NCBI GenBank assembly: GCA_018241665.1
Contig: JAFEDK010000008.1
Span: 62,001 to 126,000 of the forward strand
Origin: Pseudomonadota bacterium
GTDB lineage: Bacteria > Pseudomonadota > Gammaproteobacteria > Burkholderiales > Rhodocyclaceae
Direction of reading: 5' to 3'
DNA: 64,000 nt
How positions within the stretch are numbered: the first letter of the stretch is position 1; each line of letters begins with the position of its first letter. The notes below the pieces were generated by a model. The model had not been told where the DNA came from. It did no database searches and saw nothing but the letters and a program-made list of their open reading frames with translations. Made by a program: the position numbers and the translations under genes. Shown piece after piece: positions 1-7,667 of the stretch.

Positions 1-719
1 AGGATATAGCTGGGCTCGGAGGATTCCAGCCAGGTCACCGGCACCTCGGCATTGAGGTACTGCTCGCGCAGGGTGGCGTAGTCGACGTCACGGCCTTCGA
101 CGATGGCCATGTCCTTGTCGAGGCCACGGTTGACCATCAGCACGCTGGCGGGCTTGTGCTCGGCCAGGCTGATCGCTTCGTCGAGCAGGTGCTTGTACGG
201 CACCGGGCGGCCACCACGCATGCCGGCGTCGGCGGACACGATGACGGTCGGCTTGGCATCGTCGATGCGGGTCGCCAGGGAGTGGGAGGCAAAACCGCCG
301 AACACCACCGAGTGGATCGCACCGATACGCGCACACGCCAGCATCGCGAAGCAGGCTTCGGCGATCATCGGCATGTAGATCAGCACGCGGTCGCCCTTCT
401 TGACGCCGAGGCTCTGGTAGATCGCCGCCATGCGCATGACTTCAGTGCGCAGCTCGGAGAAGGTGTAGACCTTTTCCTGGTCGGTCTCGGTGGAGATGAA
501 GACCAGCGCCTTGCGATCCGGGTGGGTCTCGGCGTGACGGTCTACCGCGTTGTAGCACAGGTTGGTTTCACCGCCGACGAACCACTTGACGAACGGCGGG
601 TTGGAAAAATCGTAGATCTGGCTGGGCTGCTTGTTCCAGTGCACCAGCTCGGCCTGTTCGCCCCAGAAGCCATCGCGGTCTTCGATCGAGCGCTTGTGAA
701 ATTCCTTGTATGTTGCCAT
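1..719 (-). CDS. prpE: Propionyl-CoA synthetase, N-terminal part (gene runs off the left edge)
   Basis: Acyl-CoA synthetase of the ANL superfamily that activates propionate (and probably acetate or acrylate) with ATP and CoA through an acyl-AMP. The first 239 residues are present. They resemble PrpE more than Acs: a short N-terminus (MATYKEFHKRSIEDRDGFW), the block GGETNLCYNAVDRH, then KKGDRVLIYMPMIAEA, IGAIHSVVFGGFASHS and VSADAGMRGG followed by PYKHLLDEAI. The adenylation motifs lie outside the window. A good ribosome site (GGGAGAGG) precedes the ATG. acuI, for acrylyl-CoA reductase, lies in the same orientation further upstream with one regulator gene between them, which suggests a C3-acid function. 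Acs is the alternative, but its longer N-terminal region is absent. Confidence 0.88.
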   Translation of the reverse strand, partial: MATYKEFHKRSIEDRDGFWGEQAELVHWNKQPSQIYDFSNPPFVKWFVGGETNLCYNAVDRHAETHPDRKALVFISTETDQEKVYTFSELRTEVMRMAAIYQSLGVKKGDRVLIYMPMIAEACFAMLACARIGAIHSVVFGGFASHSLATRIDDAKPTVIVSADAGMRGGRPVPYKHLLDEAISLAEHKPASVLMVNRGLDKDMAIVEGRDVDYATLREQYLNAEVPVTWLESSEPSYI

Positions 720-802
720 CGGATCCTCTCCCTATTCTTGAATAGTCCAAACCACTTTCAATTTGTGGGAGCAGTACGTCCGCCTGTTGCAGCGTCTGTC
801 CC

Positions 803-1981
803 TTATTCGTTTTTGGGTTGCATATTCGATCCGGTTTCTGCGGCGCGGGCGAGGGCTGCCAGCGGCAGACCGGAAGGAATCTCGGATTCTATCAATTCCA
901 GCAGCGGTAAGAGCGTCCGGATGGCATCGGGAAGTTGTTTGCGCAGGTTGGCGTCCAGTCCGGTGGTGCGCAGGCGCGCCAGGAGCTGGTCGATGCTGAC
1001 CGGTGCCCGGGTCGGCAGCTCGATCATGTCCGCCGTGACTTCACCGTCGGCGCCGATCACCCGGTTGCCGCCGGCGGCCCGTCCGCTGGCGATGCGCTCC
1101 ATGGCCACCCCGATCAGGTGGCTGACCGTCTGCACTTTGCCGGGTGTCGTGGCGGCCAGACCGATGGTGATCTGGATGCGGATGCGCTCCTCCCGGTAGG
1201 TCATCACGATATGGTCGAAGGCCGCCCGCAGACGCATCGCGAAGGCGCAGGCTCCGTCCATGTTGGTACTCGGCGACACCACCGCGAAGCGCGCCGGCGC
1301 CAGTTCGGCCACGGTGTCTTCCTGGCGCAGCTTGGTGGCGAGGATCTTCGACAGCTTGCGGTTGACCAGCTGCGCCACGTGGGCGCCATAGCGGGCCACC
1401 AACGCATCGAAGTGGTCGATCTCGATGACCATCACCGACACGTCTGCGTGGCGGCGCTGGGCCAGGGAGAGCTCCTGCGCGGCGTGGTAATGGAGGTAGC
1501 TTGGCGTAGCGAGGCCAGAGGTGGGGTCCACCGGGCTCGCGCTGGCCAGCGCCGCGCGGCTCTCCTCCAGGTCCCGCTGGGTGCGGGCAAGCTGGGTCAG
1601 CGCCTCCAGGCGGGCCAGCAACTCCACGTTACCGATGCTCTTGGAGATGAAGTCGGTGGCACCCGCACTCTTGGCGCGGACGCGCACGTCGGGCTCGTCG
1701 TCGCCGGAGATCACCACCACCGGCAAGGTGTTGATGCGCGAGATGCGCGAGCCACGGATGCGTTCGAGCAGGCCGTAGCCGTCAAGATTGGGCATGCCGA
1801 TGTCGGTGATGACGGCCTGGATGGTCGGATCCACCATCAGGGTCTGCCAGCCGGCTTCACCGTCGGCCTCCTCGCGCACCTCGAAGCGGTCCCGTATGTG
1901 CCGGATGATGGAAGCCCGCACCATCCGGGAATCGTCGATGATCAAAACCCGTGGCAGGGTCTGCTCGCTGTCGTCGCTCAT
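803..1981 (-). CDS. Response regulator with receiver domain and degenerate GGDEF domain
   Basis: 392 residues. Residues about 10-128 form a receiver domain with the acidic pair D16/D17, phospho-acceptor D60 (ITDIGMP) and conserved K114. Residues about 145-300 have a diguanylate cyclase fold (DPTSGLATPSYL, then EIDHFDALVARYG), but the signature position reads A228-P-A-R-F232 in place of GGDEF. Catalytic synthesis of c-di-GMP is therefore unlikely. About 90 further helical residues follow with no domain I recognise. It sits between prpE and acuI in the same orientation, 27 bp upstream of acuI's stop side. The likely role is a phosphorylation-dependent effector or a GTP/c-di-GMP sensor; this is inference. 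The start has an acidic N-terminus and begins the receiver at the expected distance. Confidence 0.85.
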   Translation of the reverse strand: MSDDSEQTLPRVLIIDDSRMVRASIIRHIRDRFEVREEADGEAGWQTLMVDPTIQAVITDIGMPNLDGYGLLERIRGSRISRINTLPVVVISGDDEPDVRVRAKSAGATDFISKSIGNVELLARLEALTQLARTQRDLEESRAALASASPVDPTSGLATPSYLHYHAAQELSLAQRRHADVSVMVIEIDHFDALVARYGAHVAQLVNRKLSKILATKLRQEDTVAELAPARFAVVSPSTNMDGACAFAMRLRAAFDHIVMTYREERIRIQITIGLAATTPGKVQTVSHLIGVAMERIASGRAAGGNRVIGADGEVTADMIELPTRAPVSIDQLLARLRTTGLDANLRKQLPDAIRTLLPLLELIESEIPSGLPLAALARAAETGSNMQPKNE

Positions 1982-2008
1982 GCTGGGACTCGCTGGATAA
2001 ATGAATCT

Positions 2009-3016
2009 TCAGGGATTAACGGCAATCACCGTGCGTCCCTTGACCCGGCCGGCGATGAAGTCGTCGAAGACGCCAGGCAGTTCGGCAAACGGCACGGTCC
2101 GGGTCATGCCGTGAAGGTGGCGCGGCTTGAGGTCGGATGCCAGACGCTGCCAGACAGTTGCACGGGTCGGGAAGCCGATGTAGCCGGAGTCCACGCCGAG
2201 CAGGCTGACCCCGCGCAGGATGAAGGGGAACACCGTGGCGTTGAGGGCGATGCTCTGGGCGTTGCCGATGCTCGCCACCGTGCCGGCCTGCTTCATCGTG
2301 GACAGCACCCAGGTGAGGATGTCACCGCCCACGTTGTCCACCGCGCCGGCCCACAGGCCCGCGTCGAGGGGGCGCGTCTTGGCCGGGTCGATGGTGTCGC
2401 GCAGGCGGATCTCGGCTGCGCCGAGGTCCTTGAGGTAGGCCTCTTCATGCGCTTTGCCGGTCAGCGCGACGACGTGATAGCCGAGCCCGGCCAGCATGTC
2501 GATGGCAAGGCCGCCGACGCCGCCGCTGGCGCCGGTGACGATCACCGGGCCGTTCTCGGGACGCAGGCCGTTGTCCTCCATGCGCACGATGCCCAGCGCG
2601 GCCGTGAAGCCTGCGGTGCCGAGGGCCATCGCATCGAAGAGGCTCAGCCCGGCAGGCAGCGGCACCACCCAGCCGGCGGGAATGCGGGCGTATTCCGCGT
2701 AGCCGCCGTGGTGGGCCACGCCGATGTCGAAACTGGTGGCGATCACCTCGTCACCCGCCTTGAAACGCGGATCGCTGCTCTCCACCACCGTACCCGACAG
2801 GTCGATGCCGCCGACGCAGGGAAAGCGCCGGATGATCTTGCCGGCGCCCGTCGCAGCCAGTGCGTCCTTGTAGTTCACGCTGGAATAAGCCACTTTGATT
2901 AGAACCTCGCCGGCATCGAGTGCATCGACGGTGAGGGTCTCCATGGCGGCGGCAACCTTGCGGTTCTCGTCCTGGCGGATCACATAGGCCTTGAAGGGGG
3001 AAAGGGTTGCGGTCAT
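2009..3016 (-). CDS. acuI: Acrylyl-CoA reductase (NADPH), YhdH/AcuI family
   Basis: 335 residues, medium-chain dehydrogenase/reductase fold without the zinc-ligand region of alcohol dehydrogenases. The family reduces acrylyl-CoA to propionyl-CoA with NADPH in the cytoplasm, detoxifying acrylyl-CoA and feeding 3-hydroxypropionate or DMSP carbon into propionate metabolism. Visible features are VKVAYSSVNYKDALAATG, the IDLSGTV block, the nucleotide-binding turn GASGGVGGLAIDML near residue 160, and the C-terminal LPGVFDDFIAGRVKGRTVI typical of YhdH/AcuI. The ATG is preceded by GAGGAG at normal spacing. prpE lies downstream on the same strand, consistent with a shared C3-CoA function, although a regulator gene separates the two. 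Confidence 0.9.
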   Translation of the reverse strand: MTATLSPFKAYVIRQDENRKVAAAMETLTVDALDAGEVLIKVAYSSVNYKDALAATGAGKIIRRFPCVGGIDLSGTVVESSDPRFKAGDEVIATSFDIGVAHHGGYAEYARIPAGWVVPLPAGLSLFDAMALGTAGFTAALGIVRMEDNGLRPENGPVIVTGASGGVGGLAIDMLAGLGYHVVALTGKAHEEAYLKDLGAAEIRLRDTIDPAKTRPLDAGLWAGAVDNVGGDILTWVLSTMKQAGTVASIGNAQSIALNATVFPFILRGVSLLGVDSGYIGFPTRATVWQRLASDLKPRHLHGMTRTVPFAELPGVFDDFIAGRVKGRTVIAVNP

Positions 3017-3166
3017 GCGTTTCTCCTCGTTGCCGGGCGCCGGAATGACGCCTCATGTTGGTTATCGGCCGATTATAGCCCTGCCAACTTGACGCCAAGC
3101 CGCGCCACGCCTCAATACCGCATGCAAAATGCCGTAAACGGATTCATCGCCCGCGGGAACAACAAC

Positions 3167-4054
3167 ATGGCCCTGATCAACGTCCCCTTCGAGACCCTGG
3201 ACTCCTACATCGCATTCTTCAGCCAGGAGCCCCTGCCTGTCCTCAAGCACACGGTCAAGGAACTCCAGTCCATGCGCGAACGGGAGGACCACATCAACGG
3301 CCGCACCGTGGCCGCCCTGGTGCTGGGCGACCCGATGATGACCTTGCGGGTGCTGGTCCACATCGAGGAAAACCGGCGTGCCCGGCAGAACCACGACATC
3401 ACGACCATCGAGCGGGCGGTCATGATGATGGGCATCTCGCCCTTCCTGAAGGAGTTTTCCGACCTGCCGACCATCGAGGGGCAGATTGCCCCGTACCCGA
3501 AGGCGCTGGTCGGCGTCCTGAAGGTCATCAGCCGCGCCCGCCGCGCCGCGCGCTACGCCCGGGACTGGGCCATCGTGCGGCACGACCTGGACGTGGACGA
3601 GATCACCGTGGCCGCCCTGCTGTCCGAGGTCACCGAGATCCTGTGCTGGTGCTTTGCGCCCAAGCTGACCTATCAAGTCTACGAGATGCAGCACATCGAC
3701 CGCAGCCTGCGCTCCTCTTCCGCCCAGAAGTCGATCTTCAACTTCTCGGCGCGGGAGCTGCAACTGGCGCTGGTCCATCACTGGCGGCTGCCGGAGCTGT
3801 TGGTCTCGATGCTGGACGAACGGCAGATCGAGAACCCGCGCGTGCGTACGGTCCAGCTGGCCAACAGCCTGTCCCGCCATACCGCACTGGGCTGGGACGA
3901 CCCGGCCATTCCCGATGACCTCAGCGCGATCACCGAGCTGTTGCACATCAACCGGGAGACGCTGCTCAATCGCCTGTCCGTCCCCCACGAAGCCGTGGAA
4001 ACGTTGCTCAGCGCGGGCGGAGATCCCTTGGGGGCGATGCCACCGCCCCTCTGA
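3167..4054 (+). CDS. HDOD domain protein
   Basis: An HDOD domain (a non-catalytic relative of HD phosphohydrolases) covers roughly the first 200 residues: PVLKHTVKEL, GDPMMTLRVLVHIE, then ITTIERAVMMMGISPFL. No HD metal-ligand pair is visible, so a scaffold or signalling role is expected rather than hydrolysis. Such proteins are common in Rhodocyclales and often neighbour GGDEF regulators, as here across a divergent 150 bp region. The open frame extends upstream to a TTG at 3089 and an ATG at 3122. I prefer the ATG at 3167 because GCGGGAAC precedes it and MALINVPFETLDSYI matches the usual family N-terminus. Its stop lies 6 bp from the convergent uup stop. Confidence 0.8.
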   Translation: MALINVPFETLDSYIAFFSQEPLPVLKHTVKELQSMREREDHINGRTVAALVLGDPMMTLRVLVHIEENRRARQNHDITTIERAVMMMGISPFLKEFSDLPTIEGQIAPYPKALVGVLKVISRARRAARYARDWAIVRHDLDVDEITVAALLSEVTEILCWCFAPKLTYQVYEMQHIDRSLRSSSAQKSIFNFSARELQLALVHHWRLPELLVSMLDERQIENPRVRTVQLANSLSRHTALGWDDPAIPDDLSAITELLHINRETLLNRLSVPHEAVETLLSAGGDPLGAMPPPL

Positions 4055-4060
4055 GCCTGC

Positions 4061-5968
4061 TTACTTGCCGGTGCCGCGGGACTCCAGCTCTTCCCAGCGC
4101 AGCATGGCGGCCTCGATCTCCCCTTCCAGCGTCTGCAGGCGGGTATTGAGGGTTGGCACTTCCTGCGGTGCATCCCGATAGGTGGCCGGATCATTGAGGC
4201 GGGCCTGGATGGTCCCCTGCTCTTCTTCCAGCGTGGCGATCCAGTCCGGCAGGGCCTCCAGCTCCCGCTGCTCCTTCCAGCTCAGCTTGGCCGGCTTCGC
4301 AACCTGGGGCTTGGGCTCTTCCTTCTTCGGCTGAACCGGCTTGGGCGCGGCGGCCGGCTTGACAGCCTCGGGCGCAGGACGCACACGCAACCAGTCCTCG
4401 TAGCCACCGGCGTATTCCTTCCAGTTGCCGTTGCCTTCCGCGGCGATCACCTGCGTCACCACGTTGTCGAGGAAGGCCCGGTCGTGGCTGACGAGGAACA
4501 CAGTGCCGTCGTACTGGGCGAGCAGGTCCTCGAGCAGGTCGAGGGTTTCGATATCGAGGTCGTTGGTCGGCTCGTCGAGCACCAGCACGTTGGCCGGACG
4601 GGCGAACAAGCGGGCCAGCAGCAGACGGTTGCGCTCACCGCCGGACAGGGACTTGACCGGCGAGCGGGCCCGCTGCGGCGAAAACAGGAAGTCCTCCAGG
4701 TAACCGATGACGTGGGTCCGGTGGCCGGCGATTTCCACGTAATCGGAGCCCGGGCTGATGACTTCGGTCAGCGGTGCCTCGGGATCCAGCTGGGCGCGCA
4801 ACTGGTCGAAGTAGGCCACCGTCTGGCGCGTGCCGCGCTTGATCGTGCCTTCGTCCGCCTCGAGCTCGCCGAGGATCAGCTTCAGCAGCGTGGTCTTGCC
4901 CGCACCGTTGGGGCCGATCAGGCCGATACGGTCGCCGCGCAGGATGCGCGTCGAGAAGTCGCGGACAATCTGCCGCTCGCCGAAGCACTTGTTCACATGG
5001 GTCAGCTCGGCCACCAGCTGGCCACTGCTCTCGCCGCGGTCCAGCGCCAGCTTGACGTTACCGAAACGGTCACGGCGCGCGCTGCGCTCCCGGCGGAGGG
5101 CCTCCAGCCGGCGCACACGGCCTTCGTTGCGGGTCCGCCGCGCCTCGACGCCCTTGCGGATCCACACTTCTTCCTGCGCGAGCAGCTTGTCGAAGCGGGC
5201 GTTGGCCTTCTCTTCCGCGTCCAGTTGGTCGGCCTTGCGGAGCTGGTAGTCGCTGAAGCGGCCCGGAAAGCTGCTCAACAAGCCACGGTCGAGCTCGACG
5301 ATGCGGGTCGCCACGTGATCGAGGAAGACCCGGTCGTGGGTGATCACCACGACAGCGCCCGGAAAATCGCGGATCAGCTCTTCGAGCCACAGGATACCGT
5401 CGATGTCCAGGTGGTTGGTCGGCTCGTCGAGGAGCAGCATTTCAGGTTCGCCAACCAGCGCGCGGGCCAGCGCCACGCGCTTGATGCCGCCGCCGGACAG
5501 GCTCCCGACGACCGCCTCGCCCGACAGCTTGAGCTGGGCCAGAATCTGCTCGACGCGCTGCTCCAGGCGCCAGGCCTGGGCGTCTTCGACGCGGTGCTGG
5601 AGTTCTTCCAGCCGGGCCAGATTAGCCGCGCTGGCATCGTCGGCCACCGCCAGCGTCGCCTCGTGGTAGTCCACCAGCAGACGGGCCACATCGCCGAGGC
5701 CATCGGCCACCGTCTCGAACACCGTGCGCTCCAGCGGAAAGTCCGCCTCCTGGGGTACGTAGGCCACCCGCGCGCCCGGTTGCCGCCACAGGCGCCCGTC
5801 GTCCAGCATGGCCTGGCCAGCCAGGGCCTTCAGCAGGCTCGACTTACCGCTACCGTTGCGGCCGATCAGCGCCACCCGCTCGCCCGGATCGAGCTGGAAA
5901 CTGGCCTTGTCGAGCAAGGCGACGTGGCCGAAGGCGAGGCAGGCATCATCGAGGGTGATCAGCGGCAT
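4061..5968 (-). CDS. uup: ABC-F family ATPase Uup
   Basis: 635 residues, the length of E. coli Uup. Two ABC cassettes are fused with no transmembrane segments. Cassette 1 has Walker A GRNGSGKSS near residue 37, signature LSGGGIKRVALARAL and Walker B MLLLDEPTNHLD. Cassette 2 has GPNGAGKTT, LSGGERNRLLLARLF and VLVLDEPTNDLD. A proline/lysine-rich stretch (residues about 535-565) leads to a C-terminal coiled coil, the feature that distinguishes Uup from YheS and EttA. The family acts on ribosomes or DNA (Uup affects precise transposon excision and ribosome function) rather than in transport. The first signature reads LSGGG in place of LSGGE, a mild departure. The gene converges with the HDOD gene. 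Confidence 0.93.
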   Translation of the reverse strand: MPLITLDDACLAFGHVALLDKASFQLDPGERVALIGRNGSGKSSLLKALAGQAMLDDGRLWRQPGARVAYVPQEADFPLERTVFETVADGLGDVARLLVDYHEATLAVADDASAANLARLEELQHRVEDAQAWRLEQRVEQILAQLKLSGEAVVGSLSGGGIKRVALARALVGEPEMLLLDEPTNHLDIDGILWLEELIRDFPGAVVVITHDRVFLDHVATRIVELDRGLLSSFPGRFSDYQLRKADQLDAEEKANARFDKLLAQEEVWIRKGVEARRTRNEGRVRRLEALRRERSARRDRFGNVKLALDRGESSGQLVAELTHVNKCFGERQIVRDFSTRILRGDRIGLIGPNGAGKTTLLKLILGELEADEGTIKRGTRQTVAYFDQLRAQLDPEAPLTEVISPGSDYVEIAGHRTHVIGYLEDFLFSPQRARSPVKSLSGGERNRLLLARLFARPANVLVLDEPTNDLDIETLDLLEDLLAQYDGTVFLVSHDRAFLDNVVTQVIAAEGNGNWKEYAGGYEDWLRVRPAPEAVKPAAAPKPVQPKKEEPKPQVAKPAKLSWKEQRELEALPDWIATLEEEQGTIQARLNDPATYRDAPQEVPTLNTRLQTLEGEIEAAMLRWEELESRGTGK

Positions 5969-6123
5969 GGTGCAAATGGATAGGACGGCAGAAGGGGCTG
6001 GATTCTACCCCGCGGCAGCGGCCTTCCGCCGCCGAAACGACCTTCTTGATGCGGAGACAGCCTGTCGTTTCCCGTCAATGCGACGCCCGGCACGTGGCAA
6101 CGAAGATTTTCTTCACAAGCCTG

Positions 6124-6168
6124 TTGACGAAAGTAATTCGCATCTATTTAATAGGAACTGTTCTCATT
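6124..6168 (+). promoter_or_regulatory. Candidate sigma-70 promoter with Fur-box-like operator for hemP
   Basis: TTGACG (6124-6129), 17 bp spacer, TTTAAT (6147-6152). A 19-bp imperfect inverted repeat, AATAGGA-N5-TCTCATT (6150-6168), overlaps the -10 element and the expected start point near 6159, where a Fur repressor would block transcription. Its half-sites resemble Fur half-sites. The genes behind it (hemP, bfd) are classic Fur targets. The assignment is inference from sequence and context. Confidence 0.6.
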
Positions 6169-6183
6169 AGCATTCGTATCCAA

Positions 6184-6375
6184 GTGGAAAACCTCAATGC
6201 TCCGGCCCACCTCCCGACCTCCGACGCAGCGCTTGATGCCGACGCCGGCCAGTTCGAGTCGCCAATCCGGAGCAAGGACCTCTTCAACGAGCGCAGCTGC
6301 GTGTTCATTGAGCACGAAGGCATGATTTATGCACTTCGAGCAACACGTGCCGGCAAACTGATACTGACCAAATGA
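6184..6375 (+). CDS. hemP: Hemin uptake protein HemP
   Basis: 63 residues from a GTG start. The C-terminal half carries the HemP pattern: SKDLFNERSCVFIEHEGMIYALRATR and the final GKLILTK. HemP proteins are about 60 residues, Fur-regulated and found next to haem-uptake or iron genes; in Burkholderia the homologue activates haem-receptor expression. The frame is open upstream, but the family length and the promoter ending near 6159 favour GTG 6184. No clear Shine-Dalgarno sequence precedes it, so the exact start is uncertain. The stop overlaps the next ORF's start (ATGA). No haem transporter genes are nearby, which is unusual for the family. Confidence 0.8.
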   Translation: MENLNAPAHLPTSDAALDADAGQFESPIRSKDLFNERSCVFIEHEGMIYALRATRAGKLILTK

Positions 6376-6542
6376 CGACATCCGCCCAACTCCGCCACCG
6401 CGACGGCCTTCCTGGCCACTGGACCGAAACCACCGGTGAGCGCCCGCTATCTCCCGCGAGCGTCACGGCCCTGCTGTGCATTGGCATCGCCGGCTGCGTG
6501 ACGGCAGCCAGCCTGGTTCTACGCCTCTATCCGATCGTCTGA
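6372..6542 (+). CDS. Small single-pass membrane protein coupled to hemP
   Basis: A 56-codon ORF whose ATG overlaps the hemP stop in an ATGA junction, suggesting translational coupling. The N-terminal 25 residues are hydrophilic (TTSAQLRHRDGLPGHWTETT). Residues about 31-50 form one hydrophobic helix (VTALLCIGIAGCVTAASLVL) with a short C-terminal tail, RLYPIV. I do not recognise a family. Position between hemP and bfd under the same Fur-like promoter suggests a role in iron or haem handling at the inner membrane, but that is guilt by association only. Codon third positions are GC-rich like the neighbouring genes, which supports it being coding. Confidence 0.6.
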   Translation: MTTSAQLRHRDGLPGHWTETTGERPLSPASVTALLCIGIAGCVTAASLVLRLYPIV

Positions 6543-6578
6543 GCAAGCCCTCCAACCGGGTGTGAAGGAAACAAGACA

Positions 6579-6809
6579 ATGTACGTTTGCATCTGTCGCG
6601 CCGTGACCGAAAAGCACATCGAAACCGCCGTCCAGGGTGGCGCCCGGCGTTTGCGCGACCTGCGGCAACAACTTGGCGTGACCGAGGAGTGCGGCCGTTG
6701 CGCCCAGTGCGCCAAACAGTGTCTGGATGGTGCCGTCGAACAGGTTTGTGCTTCGGCGTGCAGCAGCGTTGCCGACTACGGCTACACGCCGTTGCTGATC
6801 GCCGCTTGA
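6579..6809 (+). CDS. bfd: Bacterioferritin-associated ferredoxin
   Basis: 76 residues with the BFD-type [2Fe-2S] cysteine pattern C4-x-C6...C38-x-x-C41 and the family opening MYVCICRAVTEKHIETAV. Bfd supplies electrons to bacterioferritin to release stored iron under iron limitation. Extra cysteines C44, C48, C57 and C61 lie after the cluster motif, more than usual for Bfd. AAGGAAAC precedes the ATG. It is the third gene after hemP and probably shares the Fur-controlled promoter; only 36 bp separate it from the small membrane protein ORF. No bacterioferritin gene is in this window. Confidence 0.9.
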   Translation: MYVCICRAVTEKHIETAVQGGARRLRDLRQQLGVTEECGRCAQCAKQCLDGAVEQVCASACSSVADYGYTPLLIAA

Positions 6810-6933
6810 AGCCGGTTCATCCGGACGGAGAGGCCGAACGGCGTTCGGTGCGTCCAGGCATCTAGCGACCGAAATGTTTTTAGGCTAACGCCCTAAAGCC
6901 GGTGGCGGACGAGGGGCGTATCGGTTATCTTTA

Positions 6934-6961
6934 TGGGCCCATCAAATTTACACCGGGCCCA
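6934..6961. repeat. Inverted repeat directly before the tetR-type gene (possible operator)
   Basis: TGGGCCC (6934-6940) and GGGCCCA (6955-6961) are 7-bp inverted arms with a 14-bp AT-rich centre, ending 5 bp before the TetR-family start codon. TetR regulators commonly bind such palindromes to repress themselves. A second short inverted repeat, TTTAGG-N7-CCTAAA (6879-6897), lies upstream. Function is inferred from position only. Confidence 0.35.
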
Positions 6962-6966
6962 GCGAC

Positions 6967-7626
6967 ATGCCCACCAGCATCACACCCAGTACCGACATCG
7001 CCGCGCGCCGTCCGCGCAAACGTCTCACCCCCGACACCCGCATTCCCCTGATCCTCGACGCCGCCCTGGCCGAATTCTCGGCCCATGGCTACAGCGCCAC
7101 GCGCATCGACGACATCGCCAACCGGGCAGGCCTCTCGAAGGGTGGTTTCTACGCCCATTTCTCCGGCAAGGACGCCGTCTTCGAGGCCCTGCTGCGACGC
7201 TCGCTCACAGCCCCGACGCTGGACGTGGACGCACTGCTGGACGCCGCCACTGACATCCGCGGGCTGGTCGAGCAACTGGTGGATCAGTTGCACACCCATC
7301 TGGGCGACACCACCCTGCGTGCCACCGCCCGTCTCCTGTTGACCGATGGCCACCGCCTCCCCGACGTCGTGACCCTGTGGCGGCAGAACACCGTGGACAA
7401 CCTGCACGTGCAGTTGGGCGCCCTGCTGCGCCGCTGCGTGGAACGCGGCCTGTGCCGGGACAGCACGGTGGTCCATCATCCCTGGCTGATCGTATCGCCG
7501 GTCATTCACCAGCTGTTCCAGCAGCTCTCCTCGGCCGCCGTCGTACCGATTCAGCTCCGCGAGGCACGCAGCACCCACGTGGACATGCTGTGCGAACTGC
7601 TGACCCCGCATCCGCAAGCAGCCTGA
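6967..7626 (+). CDS. TetR/AcrR family transcriptional regulator
   Basis: 219 residues. The N-terminal helix-turn-helix (residues about 22-70) is clear: RIPLILDAALAEFSAHGYS, then RIDDIANRAGLSKGGFYAHF and SGKDAVFEAL. The C-terminal ligand-binding region resembles the TetR_C type seen in regulators of efflux and fatty-acid genes, but the ligand cannot be read from sequence. It is convergent with glcC (41 bp between stops) and follows the iron micro-cluster after a 157 bp gap, so neither neighbour is an obvious target. An inverted repeat at its start suggests autoregulation. Confidence 0.88.
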   Translation: MPTSITPSTDIAARRPRKRLTPDTRIPLILDAALAEFSAHGYSATRIDDIANRAGLSKGGFYAHFSGKDAVFEALLRRSLTAPTLDVDALLDAATDIRGLVEQLVDQLHTHLGDTTLRATARLLLTDGHRLPDVVTLWRQNTVDNLHVQLGALLRRCVERGLCRDSTVVHHPWLIVSPVIHQLFQQLSSAAVVPIQLREARSTHVDMLCELLTPHPQAA

Positions 7627-7667
7627 CCACCAGGCGCTGACCACGCACCGGCTGACGGGCAGGCGTC

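Noticed and set aside
935-2902. 655-codon plus-strand frame across the regulator and acuI
   Set aside because: Spans two convincing minus-strand genes and the gap between them; no recognisable motif.
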